The notes below the pieces were generated by a model. The model was not told the origin of the DNA and ran no database searches. It saw nothing but the letters and a program-made list of their open reading frames with translations. Source: MGBC163016 sp964631345 (lineage in GTDB: Bacteria; Actinomycetota; Coriobacteriia; Coriobacteriales; Eggerthellaceae). Taken from it: a stretch of 64,000 bases of DNA. Positions 9,313-18,747 of the stretch are shown here, piece by piece (positions within the stretch are counted from its first letter, which is position 1; the number at the start of each line of letters is the position of its first letter). Made by a program: the position numbers and the translations under genes. Where the stretch lies: the NCBI GenBank assembly GCA_964631345.1, contig CAZVWE010000001.1, positions 124,001 through 188,000 of the forward strand, given 5' to 3'.

Positions 9313-10209
9313 ATGAACACATTCATAAATGACAGCCAACTAAACGAAGACTCCATCAAGCGATTAATTGCAATAGAGCAAAGCTTGACTACTGAGGCGT
9401 GTGTTTATCGCGAAATTGCTCAAAATACTAAATCGAAAGAAAATACAGACGTTCTAAACCGCATCGCAAAATCAAAAGAAGAGCATGCAGGAAGCCTTGC
9501 ATTAAGCACCGGTTATGTTCCTATGCCAAATCGAAGAAAAGTGCATCTGTATACGTTGATTGCTAAAATTCTTGGCTTTACTTTCGCCGTTAAATTAATG
9601 AAGCGCAATAAATCAATGAATCTAAGACCTTACGAACTGGCGGAAAAAGATCATCCTGCAATACATAAGCTTCATGAAGAAGAAAGCAAAAATGAATCGG
9701 AACTTTTGTCGTTGCTTGATGAAGACCGAATTCATTACGTTGGCAGTATGGTGCTTGGCATGAACGATGCCATCGTAGAAATTTCAGGCACTCTTGCAGG
9801 CCTTACACTTGCAATGCAAAACACACGCTTGATTGCACTTTCTGGATTGATAACAGGCATAGCTGCAACTCTTTCGATGGCAGCAAGTGAATACTTGTCT
9901 GTGAAAAGTTCGGGTGCTCCAAATGCTGTTAAATCTTGTATATATACTGGGGTCACATACCTGATTACTGTAGCGCTGTTAATCCTGCCTTATCTTTTAT
10001 ATGACGCATCGCATTATCTTTGGGCAATGTTTACCATGATCGGAATAGTGCTATTGATTTTGATTGTTTTCAATTTCTATATATCAGTTGCAGAAGACGT
10101 ATCTTTCAGAAAACGATTTGGACAAATGGCGGGCATCAGCCTTGGAGTGTCAGCACTTTCGTTTGTACTTGGAGTAGTTGTTAAGATCATTATGGGCGTA
10201 GATATTTAG
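9313..10209 (+). CDS. Ferritin-like/VIT1 fusion, probable Fe/Mn exporter
   Basis: A 298-residue protein with an N-terminal ferritin-like diiron domain (about 1-140; ligand-type Glu residues in TEACVYREI and the KEEHAG motif) joined to a C-terminal VIT1/CCC1 membrane domain (about 140-298; GMNDAIVEISGTLAGL and MAASEYLSVKS). Members move Fe2+ or Mn2+ out of the cytoplasm; the diiron domain is thought to bind or oxidise iron. It is a single gene on the plus strand and overlaps the convergent membrane gene by 20 bases at the 3' end. The 177-base upstream gap has no copy of the feo boxes. Confidence 0.88.
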   Translation: MNTFINDSQLNEDSIKRLIAIEQSLTTEACVYREIAQNTKSKENTDVLNRIAKSKEEHAGSLALSTGYVPMPNRRKVHLYTLIAKILGFTFAVKLMKRNKSMNLRPYELAEKDHPAIHKLHEEESKNESELLSLLDEDRIHYVGSMVLGMNDAIVEISGTLAGLTLAMQNTRLIALSGLITGIAATLSMAASEYLSVKSSGAPNAVKSCIYTGVTYLITVALLILPYLLYDASHYLWAMFTMIGIVLLILIVFNFYISVAEDVSFRKRFGQMAGISLGVSALSFVLGVVVKIIMGVDI

Positions 10210-12019
10210 GTTTTGCATATATAAGAAATGAAATCATTAGCGGAAACCCGAAGATCAAATAAAGATAATAACGAATAAGCGCACATGGTCCAAAGAAAGC
10301 AGTAATAGACAAAACAACCATTAATACTGTCGGCAAAAGTATGCGCTTATCTTTCGTAATAATAAGGCGCGCTACAAGTAAAAGAAGCGTCCATGTATAA
10401 AGCGGAAGCGAAAACAATAACGACACCACAGGGATTTTATACACATCAGTTTTAGTTGAAATGTTTTCAAGCAAATCGCTTAGAGCAGGGAAAAGAGACT
10501 GATGTTCTGCGGGAGTTTCCCAATTAAACTCAAATAACGAAGTTTCTCTGTCTTTATAAACTCCGGTTTCATAAGCATCGCTATACGCATATGGACTCCA
10601 AAATACCTGTGTTTGTTCTAAGAAAGCCCATAGATATGCTGAAGGATGATTCAGTCCAAATGTGAAATATATTTGCCAGAAATCACCATCTGAAACTGAA
10701 CGAATATTATTGCGAGCAGAATCCGCGTTTTGAGGAAGGTATGAACTATAAGTTCTCCTTCCATCACGATTTGTGCGGCCATAATCTGCGTCTTTAAGCA
10801 TGTCAAGTTCTTCTTTACGCAATTCTTCATTTATATCATTCCCATCAGAGGGATAGATGACATATTGACGCGTATATGCAATCTGCTGAACAGGAATGGA
10901 ATAAACCAGTGAACGTGTTGGATGATAGCTATCACCTAAGCCGATTGCACTAGATATAGGACCTGTCCATATTAAAAAGACACCCAAAACGCAGGCAAAC
11001 ACACTGCCAAACATGATGCGGATACGCTTATCGCACGTACAGAAAATGGCGAATGGAATTAGGGCTAAGATGCCGATTATTCCGTTGTTTCTAAATATAC
11101 ATACAGCAAATGATGCAACTCCAATACAAATAAATAACCCTATTGATGCCCTAGATTGTATTGACGCAGGCTGAGTTGAAGCTTCCCCTGTTGGCTCAGA
11201 TTCTTGTGACACAGGCTCTGTTGTCTCAATAGATCTATGTTTAAAACTTTCATCAAATACGCAAAACAAAAGACAACATAAAAGTACAACAAAAGCCGAA
11301 AACAGAGTATCCCGGGTAGTGCACATCACGAACATGGAAACAAGAGGATTAAGAGCCAAGTAGGCTACCCCACCAAAATACAGCCAACGCCTTTTTGTCG
11401 CAGTAAAAATGCAACGAAGCATAAATGTAAATACCGCACTGACAATAATCGCTTGAAAGCTTACAAAAACAGCAATACCTGCATTGATAGATCCGGTGAC
11501 AGATAGGCTTGTTTGAAGAAAAATCCCTAGCAGAAGAGTATGGGCAAGCGGCATGTCAGCTCGAAATTCTCCACTTTCAAACTGTGTCCATTCCGCATAT
11601 GGTGAACCAGTCATGTCATAACAGAAAAATCCAGGAAATGCAGCAAGGAACACAGGAAGCCAAGCAACGAGAAGCAAGACAAAAACCAACACTCTAGATG
11701 CGGGTGACATAGGATTGAAACAGCCGTACTTATCCTTGATTTTTGTAGAATCAGCCATACTGGGCTCAGAAGGTATCTCAGAAGGTGTTCGCATACTGGC
11801 TTTATCTAAGGCACCCATGAGTAAGACAATAGCCACAAACAAAGGTATCGCACATACAAAAATCAAAGCTACATGAATAACACCAAATGTGTCAGGATTT
11901 TTCTGCGCAACCCAATATCCAAGCACCAAAAAACTCGAGAATAATAACGAAAGAACAATTGAAACAACAAAGAGCCTACGGTTGTGCAAACCATCTAACA
12001 ATAACTTCCCTATTTGCAT
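10190..12019 (-). CDS. Large polytopic membrane protein (DUF6020-like)
   Basis: A 609-residue protein with about 12 hydrophobic helices. A conserved-looking loop, AAFPGFFCYDMTGSPYAEWTQ, follows an early helix and a long extracytoplasmic stretch (about 385-520) precedes the final helices. This resembles DUF6020 and GT-C type glycosyltransferase-like membrane proteins, but no catalytic function is established. The ATG at 12019 is preferred over an adjacent TTG. A low-complexity Glu/Ser/Gln segment is inserted near residue 250. It lies 32 bases after the aldolase gene and is probably the last gene of the lar operon. Confidence 0.65.
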   Translation of the reverse strand: MQIGKLLLDGLHNRRLFVVSIVLSLLFSSFLVLGYWVAQKNPDTFGVIHVALIFVCAIPLFVAIVLLMGALDKASMRTPSEIPSEPSMADSTKIKDKYGCFNPMSPASRVLVFVLLLVAWLPVFLAAFPGFFCYDMTGSPYAEWTQFESGEFRADMPLAHTLLLGIFLQTSLSVTGSINAGIAVFVSFQAIIVSAVFTFMLRCIFTATKRRWLYFGGVAYLALNPLVSMFVMCTTRDTLFSAFVVLLCCLLFCVFDESFKHRSIETTEPVSQESEPTGEASTQPASIQSRASIGLFICIGVASFAVCIFRNNGIIGILALIPFAIFCTCDKRIRIMFGSVFACVLGVFLIWTGPISSAIGLGDSYHPTRSLVYSIPVQQIAYTRQYVIYPSDGNDINEELRKEELDMLKDADYGRTNRDGRRTYSSYLPQNADSARNNIRSVSDGDFWQIYFTFGLNHPSAYLWAFLEQTQVFWSPYAYSDAYETGVYKDRETSLFEFNWETPAEHQSLFPALSDLLENISTKTDVYKIPVVSLLFSLPLYTWTLLLLVARLIITKDKRILLPTVLMVVLSITAFFGPCALIRYYLYLIFGFPLMISFLIYAKPKYLRP

Positions 12020-12051
12020 CAACTAAACCCTTAGCCCTTAATCCTTGACTC

Positions 12052-12873
12052 TTAATCCCAAGTTTGAAGTTGCAGACTATAGGCATCCGACAAACTCTTA
12101 AGCTCTAAGTTACGAATTCCTGGATTTAGCTTTGCCCTCATCTCTCCCATAGAATGCGCCTTGACATACACTTCAGCTGCTTTTTCGACTGTATGTAAAA
12201 GTCCAAATGCTTCACTAAAGGTCTTTCCTGCACTGAAGATCCCATGGTAAGGCCAGATAACAGCCTCGTATTTTTCCATGGCATGCGCAGACGCACGTCC
12301 AATATCAAGGCTTCCTGGAACCATCCAGTCGATCACTCCAACGCCATCGGGGAACACTATTGCACACTCACTTATCATCGCCCAAAGCTCACGTGTGAAA
12401 GACTCAGAATCAAGCGGAACTGCAAACGTCATAGCAATAACATTTGCAGGATGTGAATGATAAATCACACGATTTTCTCCATTAGTAGCAAGCTTTCTTG
12501 CCTCTTGATTCATGATGTGCGAAGGAAGCTCACTCGTTGGCTTACCACCACCCTTAAATCCCCAACAGCAGCGAAAACGCTTGCCCTGCTTGTCAATCTG
12601 AACTATTCCCATGCATTCTTTTGGCTTTGAAATAATGTCTTTGAAATACGAACCTGCTGCTGTTATAAGCAAATACTCTCCCGCAACTCCTGGAGCCTCA
12701 ATTCCCAAAGGTTGCCATTTCCCCTGCTTTAGATGATCGCACACCAACTTCACATCATCTTCAGTCATTCGATATGACAGGTTTCCACCATTTCTTTCGT
12801 GCCATCCTTGTAGCCAACCGTCGTTAGCCATCTGAATGAATTCTTTTGTAAATGCAGCTTTACATACTTTCAT
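12052..12873 (-). CDS. rhaD: Rhamnulose-1-phosphate aldolase homologue
   Basis: A 273-residue class II aldolase closely matching RhaD over its full length. WHERNGGNL is at 24-32, the catalytic-type Glu115 lies in PTSELPSH, and the zinc ligands appear as His139 and His141 (YHSHP) and His210 (WPYHGIF). RhaD splits L-rhamnulose-1-phosphate into dihydroxyacetone phosphate and L-lactaldehyde. No rhaA, rhaB, fucA or transporter for rhamnose is near. Instead the start overlaps larC by 14 bases and the gene is part of the lar operon. The real substrate may differ from the textbook one. Confidence 0.88.
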   Translation of the reverse strand: MKVCKAAFTKEFIQMANDGWLQGWHERNGGNLSYRMTEDDVKLVCDHLKQGKWQPLGIEAPGVAGEYLLITAAGSYFKDIISKPKECMGIVQIDKQGKRFRCCWGFKGGGKPTSELPSHIMNQEARKLATNGENRVIYHSHPANVIAMTFAVPLDSESFTRELWAMISECAIVFPDGVGVIDWMVPGSLDIGRASAHAMEKYEAVIWPYHGIFSAGKTFSEAFGLLHTVEKAAEVYVKAHSMGEMRAKLNPGIRNLELKSLSDAYSLQLQTWD

Positions 12874-14158
12874 TGGCTTTTAGACTCTCTACTGATGCAT
12901 CAATGCGACGAATTACTTCACCCAAAGAAAGACCTGTCGATTTTGCAACCTTCGCAACATCATCAAACTCTATCTTTTCACGATTAATTCCAAATCCGCT
13001 TGATTTCTTTACCCGAATAGATCCAAATTCCGTATCAATTGAACCAAGATCACGAGACAAAACATGACGACCACAAATCTGACGGCGTATCCCAATTGTA
13101 GATGTATGTTTAAAGATAAGGTGTGTAATAAATGACTCATCTTCTGGTTTACATAGAACAGTAAAAAGATATGCCGGACGCGACTTCTTCATCAAAACAG
13201 GCGTGAAGAATGCGTCTAGTGCTCCTGCTTCAAGCAATGTTTCCATAGCAAACGAAAGGGCTTCTGGAGTCATATCGTCAATATTGCATTCAAGTTTAGA
13301 CACTGTATCCTTTGGAGTTTGCGCTATCGTAAAGGATTGAGTCTCCCCCAAAAAAGCTCGCAGGAAATTAGGACGCGCAAAATTCTTGCTTCCCATACCA
13401 TAGCCAATTTGTTCAACTTCAATTAAAGGCATTGCGCAAAACGATTCTGCAAAATGCTTTACAAGAGCAGCTCCTGTAGGAGTACAAAGCTCTCCTTCGA
13501 TATCGCCTGCCTTAATCGGTACACCCTCAAGAATCAAAGCTGTCGCAGGAGCTGGCACAGAGAGCGTCCCATGAGCGCATTCAACAAAACCAAATCCCGT
13601 CGTAATAGGTGAAGCACAAACAACATCAGGTGCGATTTCATGCATCAAAAGGCATGCGCTTACAACATCTGCAACCGCATCCATCGTCCCAACTTCATGA
13701 AAATGGATCTGTTCAATATCTTTCCCATGCACTTTGGATTCTGCATCAGCGATGAGATTAAAAACCTCTTGTGCATCAGCTTTCACAGAATGAGGAACAT
13801 CAAGACCATCAATCACTTCACAGATATCTTTGATGTTGTGATGTTCAACATTGTTGGCGCATGCAGGGTCTTCCGAAGGGTGTCCGGTAAGGTATCCAGT
13901 AGAGCCTTCGGTAGGGTCTTCGGAAAACTCGCCTGTAGGCACTTCGCTTCCCTCTTCAGTACCTAACACACGAACAACAAGCCTGTTTCCCTCTATACCG
14001 GCTTTATTTTCACGCAGAAGATCAATATGGACATTCGGAATTCCTAACGAATTTAACTTATCAACAAAACCCTGCTTATCTGGCAAAAACTCCAAAAGTG
14101 CCGAGCTAAACATATCCCCAGCCGCGCCCATTGAACAGTCAAGATAAAGCATTCTCAT
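12860..14158 (-). CDS. larC: Nickel-pincer cofactor nickel chelatase LarC
   Basis: A 432-residue LarC (former DUF111), which inserts nickel into the bis-thiocarboxylic mononucleotide to finish the nickel-pincer nucleotide cofactor. The start MRMLYLDCSMGAAGDM, the QIHFHEVGTMDAVADV stretch and the CTPTGAALVKH motif are family hallmarks. In Lactobacillus plantarum LarC comes from two frames joined by frameshifting; here it is one uninterrupted frame. Residues about 74-98 form a low-complexity insert of three 8-residue repeats. The ATG overlaps the larB stop as ATGA. Confidence 0.92.
   Translation of the reverse strand: MRMLYLDCSMGAAGDMFSSALLEFLPDKQGFVDKLNSLGIPNVHIDLLRENKAGIEGNRLVVRVLGTEEGSEVPTGEFSEDPTEGSTGYLTGHPSEDPACANNVEHHNIKDICEVIDGLDVPHSVKADAQEVFNLIADAESKVHGKDIEQIHFHEVGTMDAVADVVSACLLMHEIAPDVVCASPITTGFGFVECAHGTLSVPAPATALILEGVPIKAGDIEGELCTPTGAALVKHFAESFCAMPLIEVEQIGYGMGSKNFARPNFLRAFLGETQSFTIAQTPKDTVSKLECNIDDMTPEALSFAMETLLEAGALDAFFTPVLMKKSRPAYLFTVLCKPEDESFITHLIFKHTSTIGIRRQICGRHVLSRDLGSIDTEFGSIRVKKSSGFGINREKIEFDDVAKVAKSTGLSLGEVIRRIDASVESLKANESM
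13866..13937 (-). repeat. Three tandem 24-base repeats inside larC
   Basis: Three imperfect 24-base units (13866-13889, 13890-13913, 13914-13937). Units 1 and 3 both begin GGGTCTTC and all end in GTA on the plus strand. They encode TGHPSEDP, TEGSTGYL and TGEFSEDP, an acidic insert in the N-terminal part of LarC, and the frame is kept. Confidence 0.7.
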
Positions 14159-14955
14159 GACTTAACCTCCATGTGGTTAATTTGACTTGCAAGATATCCT
14201 GCACCAAATCCATTATCTATGTTTACCACCCCAACGCCACTGGCACAGGAATTCAACATAGAAAGCAATGCCGCAACTCCACCAAACGATGCTCCATAAC
14301 CAACAGATGTTGGAACAGCTATCAAAGGACAACTTACAAGTCCTCCTAAAAGACTTGCAAGAGCGCCTTCCATGCCAGCCACCGCAATAACTACACTTGC
14401 AGTCATTATTTCATCTAAATGCGAAAGAGTTCTATGAAGTCCTGCAACTCCAACATCATAAACACATGCAACTTCATTGCCTAACATCTTGGCTGTTATT
14501 GCAGCCTCTTCTGCAACAGGGATATCACTTGTTCCCGCAGTTGCCACAAGAATACGCCCAATCCCATCCGGTTTAGGAAAATCTCCAATTGTCATCACGC
14601 GTGATGTAGGGTCATACTCCACTTTGTAATTCGCCTCATTGTTAGCTGAAACGTTTAGGGCTTCACCTGCAATTTCTGCCTTAACAACCTCTGCTTTTTC
14701 ATCATCAAGCCGAGTTATTAAAATCCTATTTTGGTGAGCATCAAGCAATGCACGCACAATGCCTCGTATTTGATCTGCAGTCTTACCGGCACCATAGATC
14801 ACTTCCGATTGCCCTTGTCGAATCTTTCTGTGCAAATCAACATTGGCATATCCAAGATCTTTAAAAGGCTGCTCGCGAAGCAAAAGATAGGCATCATCTA
14901 CCGATACCGTGCCATCCTTTACTGATTCAAGAAGCATCTTTAGTTCATTTCCCAT
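14155..14955 (-). CDS. larB: Nickel-pincer cofactor carboxylase/hydrolase LarB
   Basis: A 266-residue LarB, which carboxylates nicotinic acid adenine dinucleotide and releases AMP in the first step of nickel-pincer cofactor synthesis. The C-terminal half is PurE-like: TAGTSDIPVAEEAA, the Val-Ala-Gly-Met-Glu-Gly-Ala segment and the VGYGASFGGVAALLSMLNSC end. The ATG at 14955 overlaps the larE stop as TGATG, and AGAGGG lies upstream. Central gene of larE-larB-larC. Confidence 0.93.
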   Translation of the reverse strand: MGNELKMLLESVKDGTVSVDDAYLLLREQPFKDLGYANVDLHRKIRQGQSEVIYGAGKTADQIRGIVRALLDAHQNRILITRLDDEKAEVVKAEIAGEALNVSANNEANYKVEYDPTSRVMTIGDFPKPDGIGRILVATAGTSDIPVAEEAAITAKMLGNEVACVYDVGVAGLHRTLSHLDEIMTASVVIAVAGMEGALASLLGGLVSCPLIAVPTSVGYGASFGGVAALLSMLNSCASGVGVVNIDNGFGAGYLASQINHMEVKS

Positions 14956-15812
14956 CAAAAACCCTCTTTCAAAGATCCCTCTTTCAGCGATATATCAGAG
15001 CTCAAAACTTCATTCAAACTTCCTGTTCTGTATCCACGTAAGTCCAGAGCAACATATGAAAACCCTAAATGTGAGAACTCTTTTGAAATTATCTGCCTAA
15101 TCTCATCTTGAGCAACGCGCTCAATATCTCTTTCTTCCACTTCAATACGCGCAAGACCTTCATGCACACGCACTCTGCATTGCAAAAATCCAAGATCATG
15201 CAATAAGCTCTCAGCCATGTTTATCTTTCGAAGCGTCTCTGCTTTTAACCTTTGTCCATAAGCTACCCTACTTGCAAGACAGGCACTTTGAGGCTTTTTC
15301 CATGTGGATATCCCTGCATCACGCAACAACGCTCGGATGTCATCTTTGGTAATTTGCGCATTTAGTAACGGACTTGTGATCCCAAGTTCAGATAGCGCTT
15401 TTATCCCTGGCCGATAATCACAAATATCATCTGCATTTGTTCCATCAATCACACAAGCATTTATTGATTTCGCAAAATCTAGAATAGATTCAAAGATTAG
15501 ATGTTTGCAGTAATAGCACCGATCTGGATTGTTCTGACTTATATCTGCATTCGAAAGGACGTCCAACTCCAAAACATTAAGGTTTACCCCAAAGCTGGCA
15601 CAGATATCTTTTGCATTTTGTAGTTCTTTTGCTTGCAGAAAATCCGTTACTGCTATAACTGCAAATACGTTTTGCTTAGGTAAGGAGTGAACTGCTCTAC
15701 TAAGTAGATACGTTGAGTCCACTCCACCTGAATATGCAATACATACACGCCCCATTTGAGCGAGTGCTGCGTCTAGCTTCTGCTGTTTTATCGGTCGGCT
15801 TTCATTAATCAT
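14955..15812 (-). CDS. larE: Sulfur transferase LarE for nickel-pincer cofactor
   Basis: A 285-residue PP-loop ATPase (SGGVDSTYLL at 28-37) that adenylates and thiolates the LarB product. Cys178 sits in QSACLASR, the position of the sacrificial cysteine of Lactobacillus LarE. A CxxC pair (Cys99, Cys102, in PDRCYYCK) is also present. LarE forms with three cysteines can hold a [4Fe-4S] cluster and act catalytically rather than sacrificing sulfur, so this one may be of that type (inference). The C-terminus ends in a short SLKEG repeat. First gene of the operon; only a weak ribosome site is seen. Confidence 0.9.
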   Translation of the reverse strand: MINESRPIKQQKLDAALAQMGRVCIAYSGGVDSTYLLSRAVHSLPKQNVFAVIAVTDFLQAKELQNAKDICASFGVNLNVLELDVLSNADISQNNPDRCYYCKHLIFESILDFAKSINACVIDGTNADDICDYRPGIKALSELGITSPLLNAQITKDDIRALLRDAGISTWKKPQSACLASRVAYGQRLKAETLRKINMAESLLHDLGFLQCRVRVHEGLARIEVEERDIERVAQDEIRQIISKEFSHLGFSYVALDLRGYRTGSLNEVLSSDISLKEGSLKEGF

Positions 15813-15846
15813 ATTGAGTAGATCATAGCCGATGCGAAGCTAATTT

Positions 15847-16776
15847 TTATATTTTGGTAGAAATTGTGCCTGTAGCAAACGTCTTTTTTGTAGGACGATG
15901 AGCAAACCGATGAAACGCTTTGCCGAAATTTCTTGAAAATGAAACCTGCGCAAATATTGCGCCACCAATCACAAGTGCAGCTCCTACAAATTGCAAAGCA
16001 GTCATTGCTTCTCCAAGAATCAAAACAGAAAGCGCAACAGCCGCCAAAGGCTCAAGATACCCAAGTACGGCTACGCTTTGAGCTTTCAGCGTCTTGATCG
16101 ACGAGAAGTACATAAGACATGCAAACCCAGTTCCAATTACTCCAAGTTCAATAACAAATGGAATATCTGAAACCACAAATTCCAACCCAAGGTTTCCAGA
16201 AATCAGAACAGCAATTCCTGCAGTTACAAGTGAGGCAGCCATCTGAACAACTGTACTTTCCATTCCCTCAACATACTTGACCTTTTTGTTCAGCATAACA
16301 ACCACTGCATAAAGCAACGCCGTTGATAGGCCAAGCACGACACCAATGATATTGACATCGCTAGATGTGGCGCCGTTTATCAGCATAACGCCTGACACCA
16401 CAACAACGATACCTATCATTTTGTTCCAGGTAAGCTTCTCCTTGAACACAATTGGCGCTAAAGCAATCACAATAATGGGACCTACGTAATTCAGAAGTGT
16501 CGCAAACCCAACACCGATATATGAGTATGCCTCAAAAAGAAGCAGCCACTCTATTCCCATCGCAACTCCAGCACCTGCAAGAAAGGCCAAATCACGTTTG
16601 TGCTCAAACACGGTAAAACGCTTGTATTTGATAAGAAAAACTCCAAGGATCACACTGAATCCAATAAGAAGTCGTAAAAATACAATCTGAGTAGAAGGTG
16701 CCCCAATAAAGCTGGCAAAGATCCCATTGGATCCAAATACCATAAGAGCCACTAAATACTTACCTAAACCCTGCAC
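15847..16776 (-). CDS. EamA/DMT family exporter
   Basis: A 309-residue membrane protein with ten predicted helices in two EamA repeats, the pattern of drug/metabolite exporters such as RhaT or YdcZ-like amino acid exporters. The GTG at 16776 is chosen because AGGAG lies 9 bases upstream; a longer frame from an ATG at 16815 has no such site. It is 34 bases upstream of larE on the same strand, so it may be cotranscribed with the lar genes, and it is divergent from a LysR regulator that may control it. Confidence 0.85.
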   Translation of the reverse strand: MQGLGKYLVALMVFGSNGIFASFIGAPSTQIVFLRLLIGFSVILGVFLIKYKRFTVFEHKRDLAFLAGAGVAMGIEWLLLFEAYSYIGVGFATLLNYVGPIIVIALAPIVFKEKLTWNKMIGIVVVVSGVMLINGATSSDVNIIGVVLGLSTALLYAVVVMLNKKVKYVEGMESTVVQMAASLVTAGIAVLISGNLGLEFVVSDIPFVIELGVIGTGFACLMYFSSIKTLKAQSVAVLGYLEPLAAVALSVLILGEAMTALQFVGAALVIGGAIFAQVSFSRNFGKAFHRFAHRPTKKTFATGTISTKI

Positions 16777-16972
16777 CTTCTTACTCCTTTCTTTTCCGTA
16801 CGCACGAGTAATCATTTATTACAAGTGACGCTTGGGAAACCAAAATGATTGCCGAGACAGTAAATCACTTTTTCTTCTAGAATAAAAACAAATGTTTATC
16901 ATCACTTGCATGAGTTTTTGTCATATATAGAATTATGAAGATAACTATAGCAATCTAAGCCTTAGGACGTTT

Positions 16973-17860
16973 ATGGAAAACACACTTCAGAAATACGTTG
17001 CACTACTTGAGATAGTTGATACAGGTAGCTTCACGAAGGCCGCAGAAACCTTGTCTTATACACAATCGGGAATCTCAAGAATGGTGGCAGAACTTGAGCA
17101 TGCTTGGGGAATTAAACTACTTGAGCGCGGGCGTGGTGGAGCAATTCCTACATCAGAGGGAGCGCAGCTAATTCCCTATATTCGAGATGTTTGCTCCCGT
17201 CAAAGAAACCTCCAAATGGAGATTGACAATATAACCGGACTTAAATCTGGCCTTATACGAATAGCAACATTTGCAAGTGTTGCAGCCCAATGGCTACCGG
17301 AAATTATCAAGGGCTTTCAACATGACTACCCGGGTATTGATTACGATCTCATGATAGGTACATATTCCGAAATTACCGAATGGCTATTAAGTGGACGTGC
17401 TGATTGTGGGTTTTTAATGCTGCCTACACTCTCAAGTTTTGAAACAACTTCTCTTGGATTTGACAATTTAATGGCTGTACTTCCTCTTGATCACCCTTTG
17501 GCAAGACTTAAGCGCGTACCCATCCAAAAGCTAGAAGGTGAAGGGTTTTTGCTGGATGAAAAAATCGACGATCGAGTTGTAGCGAATTTATTGGATGAAT
17601 ATGAAGTGCATCCAAACATCAATCTGACCACTCCGGACGACTACGTGATTATGTCAATGGTGGAAAGCGGCCTTGGAATAAGCATTCTTCCTGAGTTAAT
17701 TCTTGAGCGAAACCCTTACAAAGTTGCAATTCGACCACTTGATGTTAATGCTGTACGCGAAATTGGATTTGCCGTCAAAAGTATTGAAGGTGCAACACGA
17801 GCCGTGCGCACCTTCAAAGACTACTTAGATATTTGGCGTCGCAAAAACAACCGCGACTGA
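16973..17860 (+). CDS. LysR family transcriptional regulator
   Basis: A 295-residue regulator with an N-terminal winged helix-turn-helix (SFTKAAETLSYTQSGISRMVAELE, about 18-41) and a C-terminal periplasmic-binding-like effector domain. It is divergent from the EamA exporter across about 196 bases, the classic arrangement in which a LysR protein controls the adjacent gene. If EamA and lar are cotranscribed, it could reach the whole operon. Effector unknown. Confidence 0.92.
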   Translation: MENTLQKYVALLEIVDTGSFTKAAETLSYTQSGISRMVAELEHAWGIKLLERGRGGAIPTSEGAQLIPYIRDVCSRQRNLQMEIDNITGLKSGLIRIATFASVAAQWLPEIIKGFQHDYPGIDYDLMIGTYSEITEWLLSGRADCGFLMLPTLSSFETTSLGFDNLMAVLPLDHPLARLKRVPIQKLEGEGFLLDEKIDDRVVANLLDEYEVHPNINLTTPDDYVIMSMVESGLGISILPELILERNPYKVAIRPLDVNAVREIGFAVKSIEGATRAVRTFKDYLDIWRRKNNRD

Positions 17861-17928
17861 GCTACCGATAACTTTGGCTGATCTAACCTCACTCTGACTG
17901 ATCCAGTCGTTGTCCTTTAACTAGGGAA

Positions 17929-18618
17929 TTAGTCAACAACCTCCATTTTTGTAATGACTGGTTGTTTACTTGAATTCGAGATCATTCCCATCTGACCACC
18001 AGCATTTGGCAAAGCAGCCTGAACTATTTGATTAATTGTTTCCATACCGTCTTGGTCAATTGTGCCGAAAGCAGCATACTGCCCATCAAGGCTTATCCCA
18101 ACAGCATTGTTGTCACCAAGGGTTACAAAAAACTCAGTCGAGGCAGAGTCTGGATTAGATGAACGTGCCATGGCAACTGTTCCTACATCGAAATGATCAG
18201 CCAATTTATTGTCATGTCCATTAGATGAAAATTCACCGACTATTGTTTCAGCCTTAGAATCACCTTGGCCACCAGCTCCACCTTGTAAGCAGAAGTTATC
18301 CACTACACGATAGAAAGACTTTCCGTTGTAATAACCCTTCCCTACAAGATCAAGGAAATTCTGCACCGTCTCTGGAGCAGCATCACCATCGAGTTCTATT
18401 GTTACAGGCGAATACCCCTCGACTTCCATTGTCACATGATGCTTACCAGCGGCATCCACTTTGTTTCCGCAACCCGAAATCAACAGTGCAAACATCGCTA
18501 ATACACAAACAAGTGTTATCGACACAAAACGCAGCCATGAAGACTTTTTTGTCATGGCACATGTGTTAGATATATCCATATCTGTTGTACGATTAATCTG
18601 AGTTTGAGTAGTTGTCAT
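17929..18618 (-). CDS. Cyclophilin-type peptidyl-prolyl isomerase lipoprotein
   Basis: A 229-residue surface lipoprotein. After an extended N-terminus and a membrane segment the lipobox is LISGC (Cys50). The rest is a cyclophilin domain: TVQNFLDLVGKGYYNGKSFYRVVDNFCLQGG, then STEFFVTLGDN and QYAAFGTID. It probably helps fold exported proteins at proline bonds. ATG at 18618 with AAGGACGG upstream is chosen; the frame runs further but without a ribosome site. Confidence 0.9.
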   Translation of the reverse strand: MTTTQTQINRTTDMDISNTCAMTKKSSWLRFVSITLVCVLAMFALLISGCGNKVDAAGKHHVTMEVEGYSPVTIELDGDAAPETVQNFLDLVGKGYYNGKSFYRVVDNFCLQGGAGGQGDSKAETIVGEFSSNGHDNKLADHFDVGTVAMARSSNPDSASTEFFVTLGDNNAVGISLDGQYAAFGTIDQDGMETINQIVQAALPNAGGQMGMISNSSKQPVITKMEVVD

Positions 18619-18747
18619 TTCCGTCCTTTCAATGCTTGGGCACCCATTGTTCAAATTTGTCTAGTTGTGCCCGCTACACTCTAAGCGCATAGCAAATGTT
18701 ATTCTAGAGATTTTCTTCTTGCAAACAAAATGTACATACCTCGGTGC

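Noticed and set aside
12052..15812. Lactate racemase larA in the lar operon
   Set aside because: All frames here are larE, larB, larC and an aldolase; no LarA-like sequence was found in the window.
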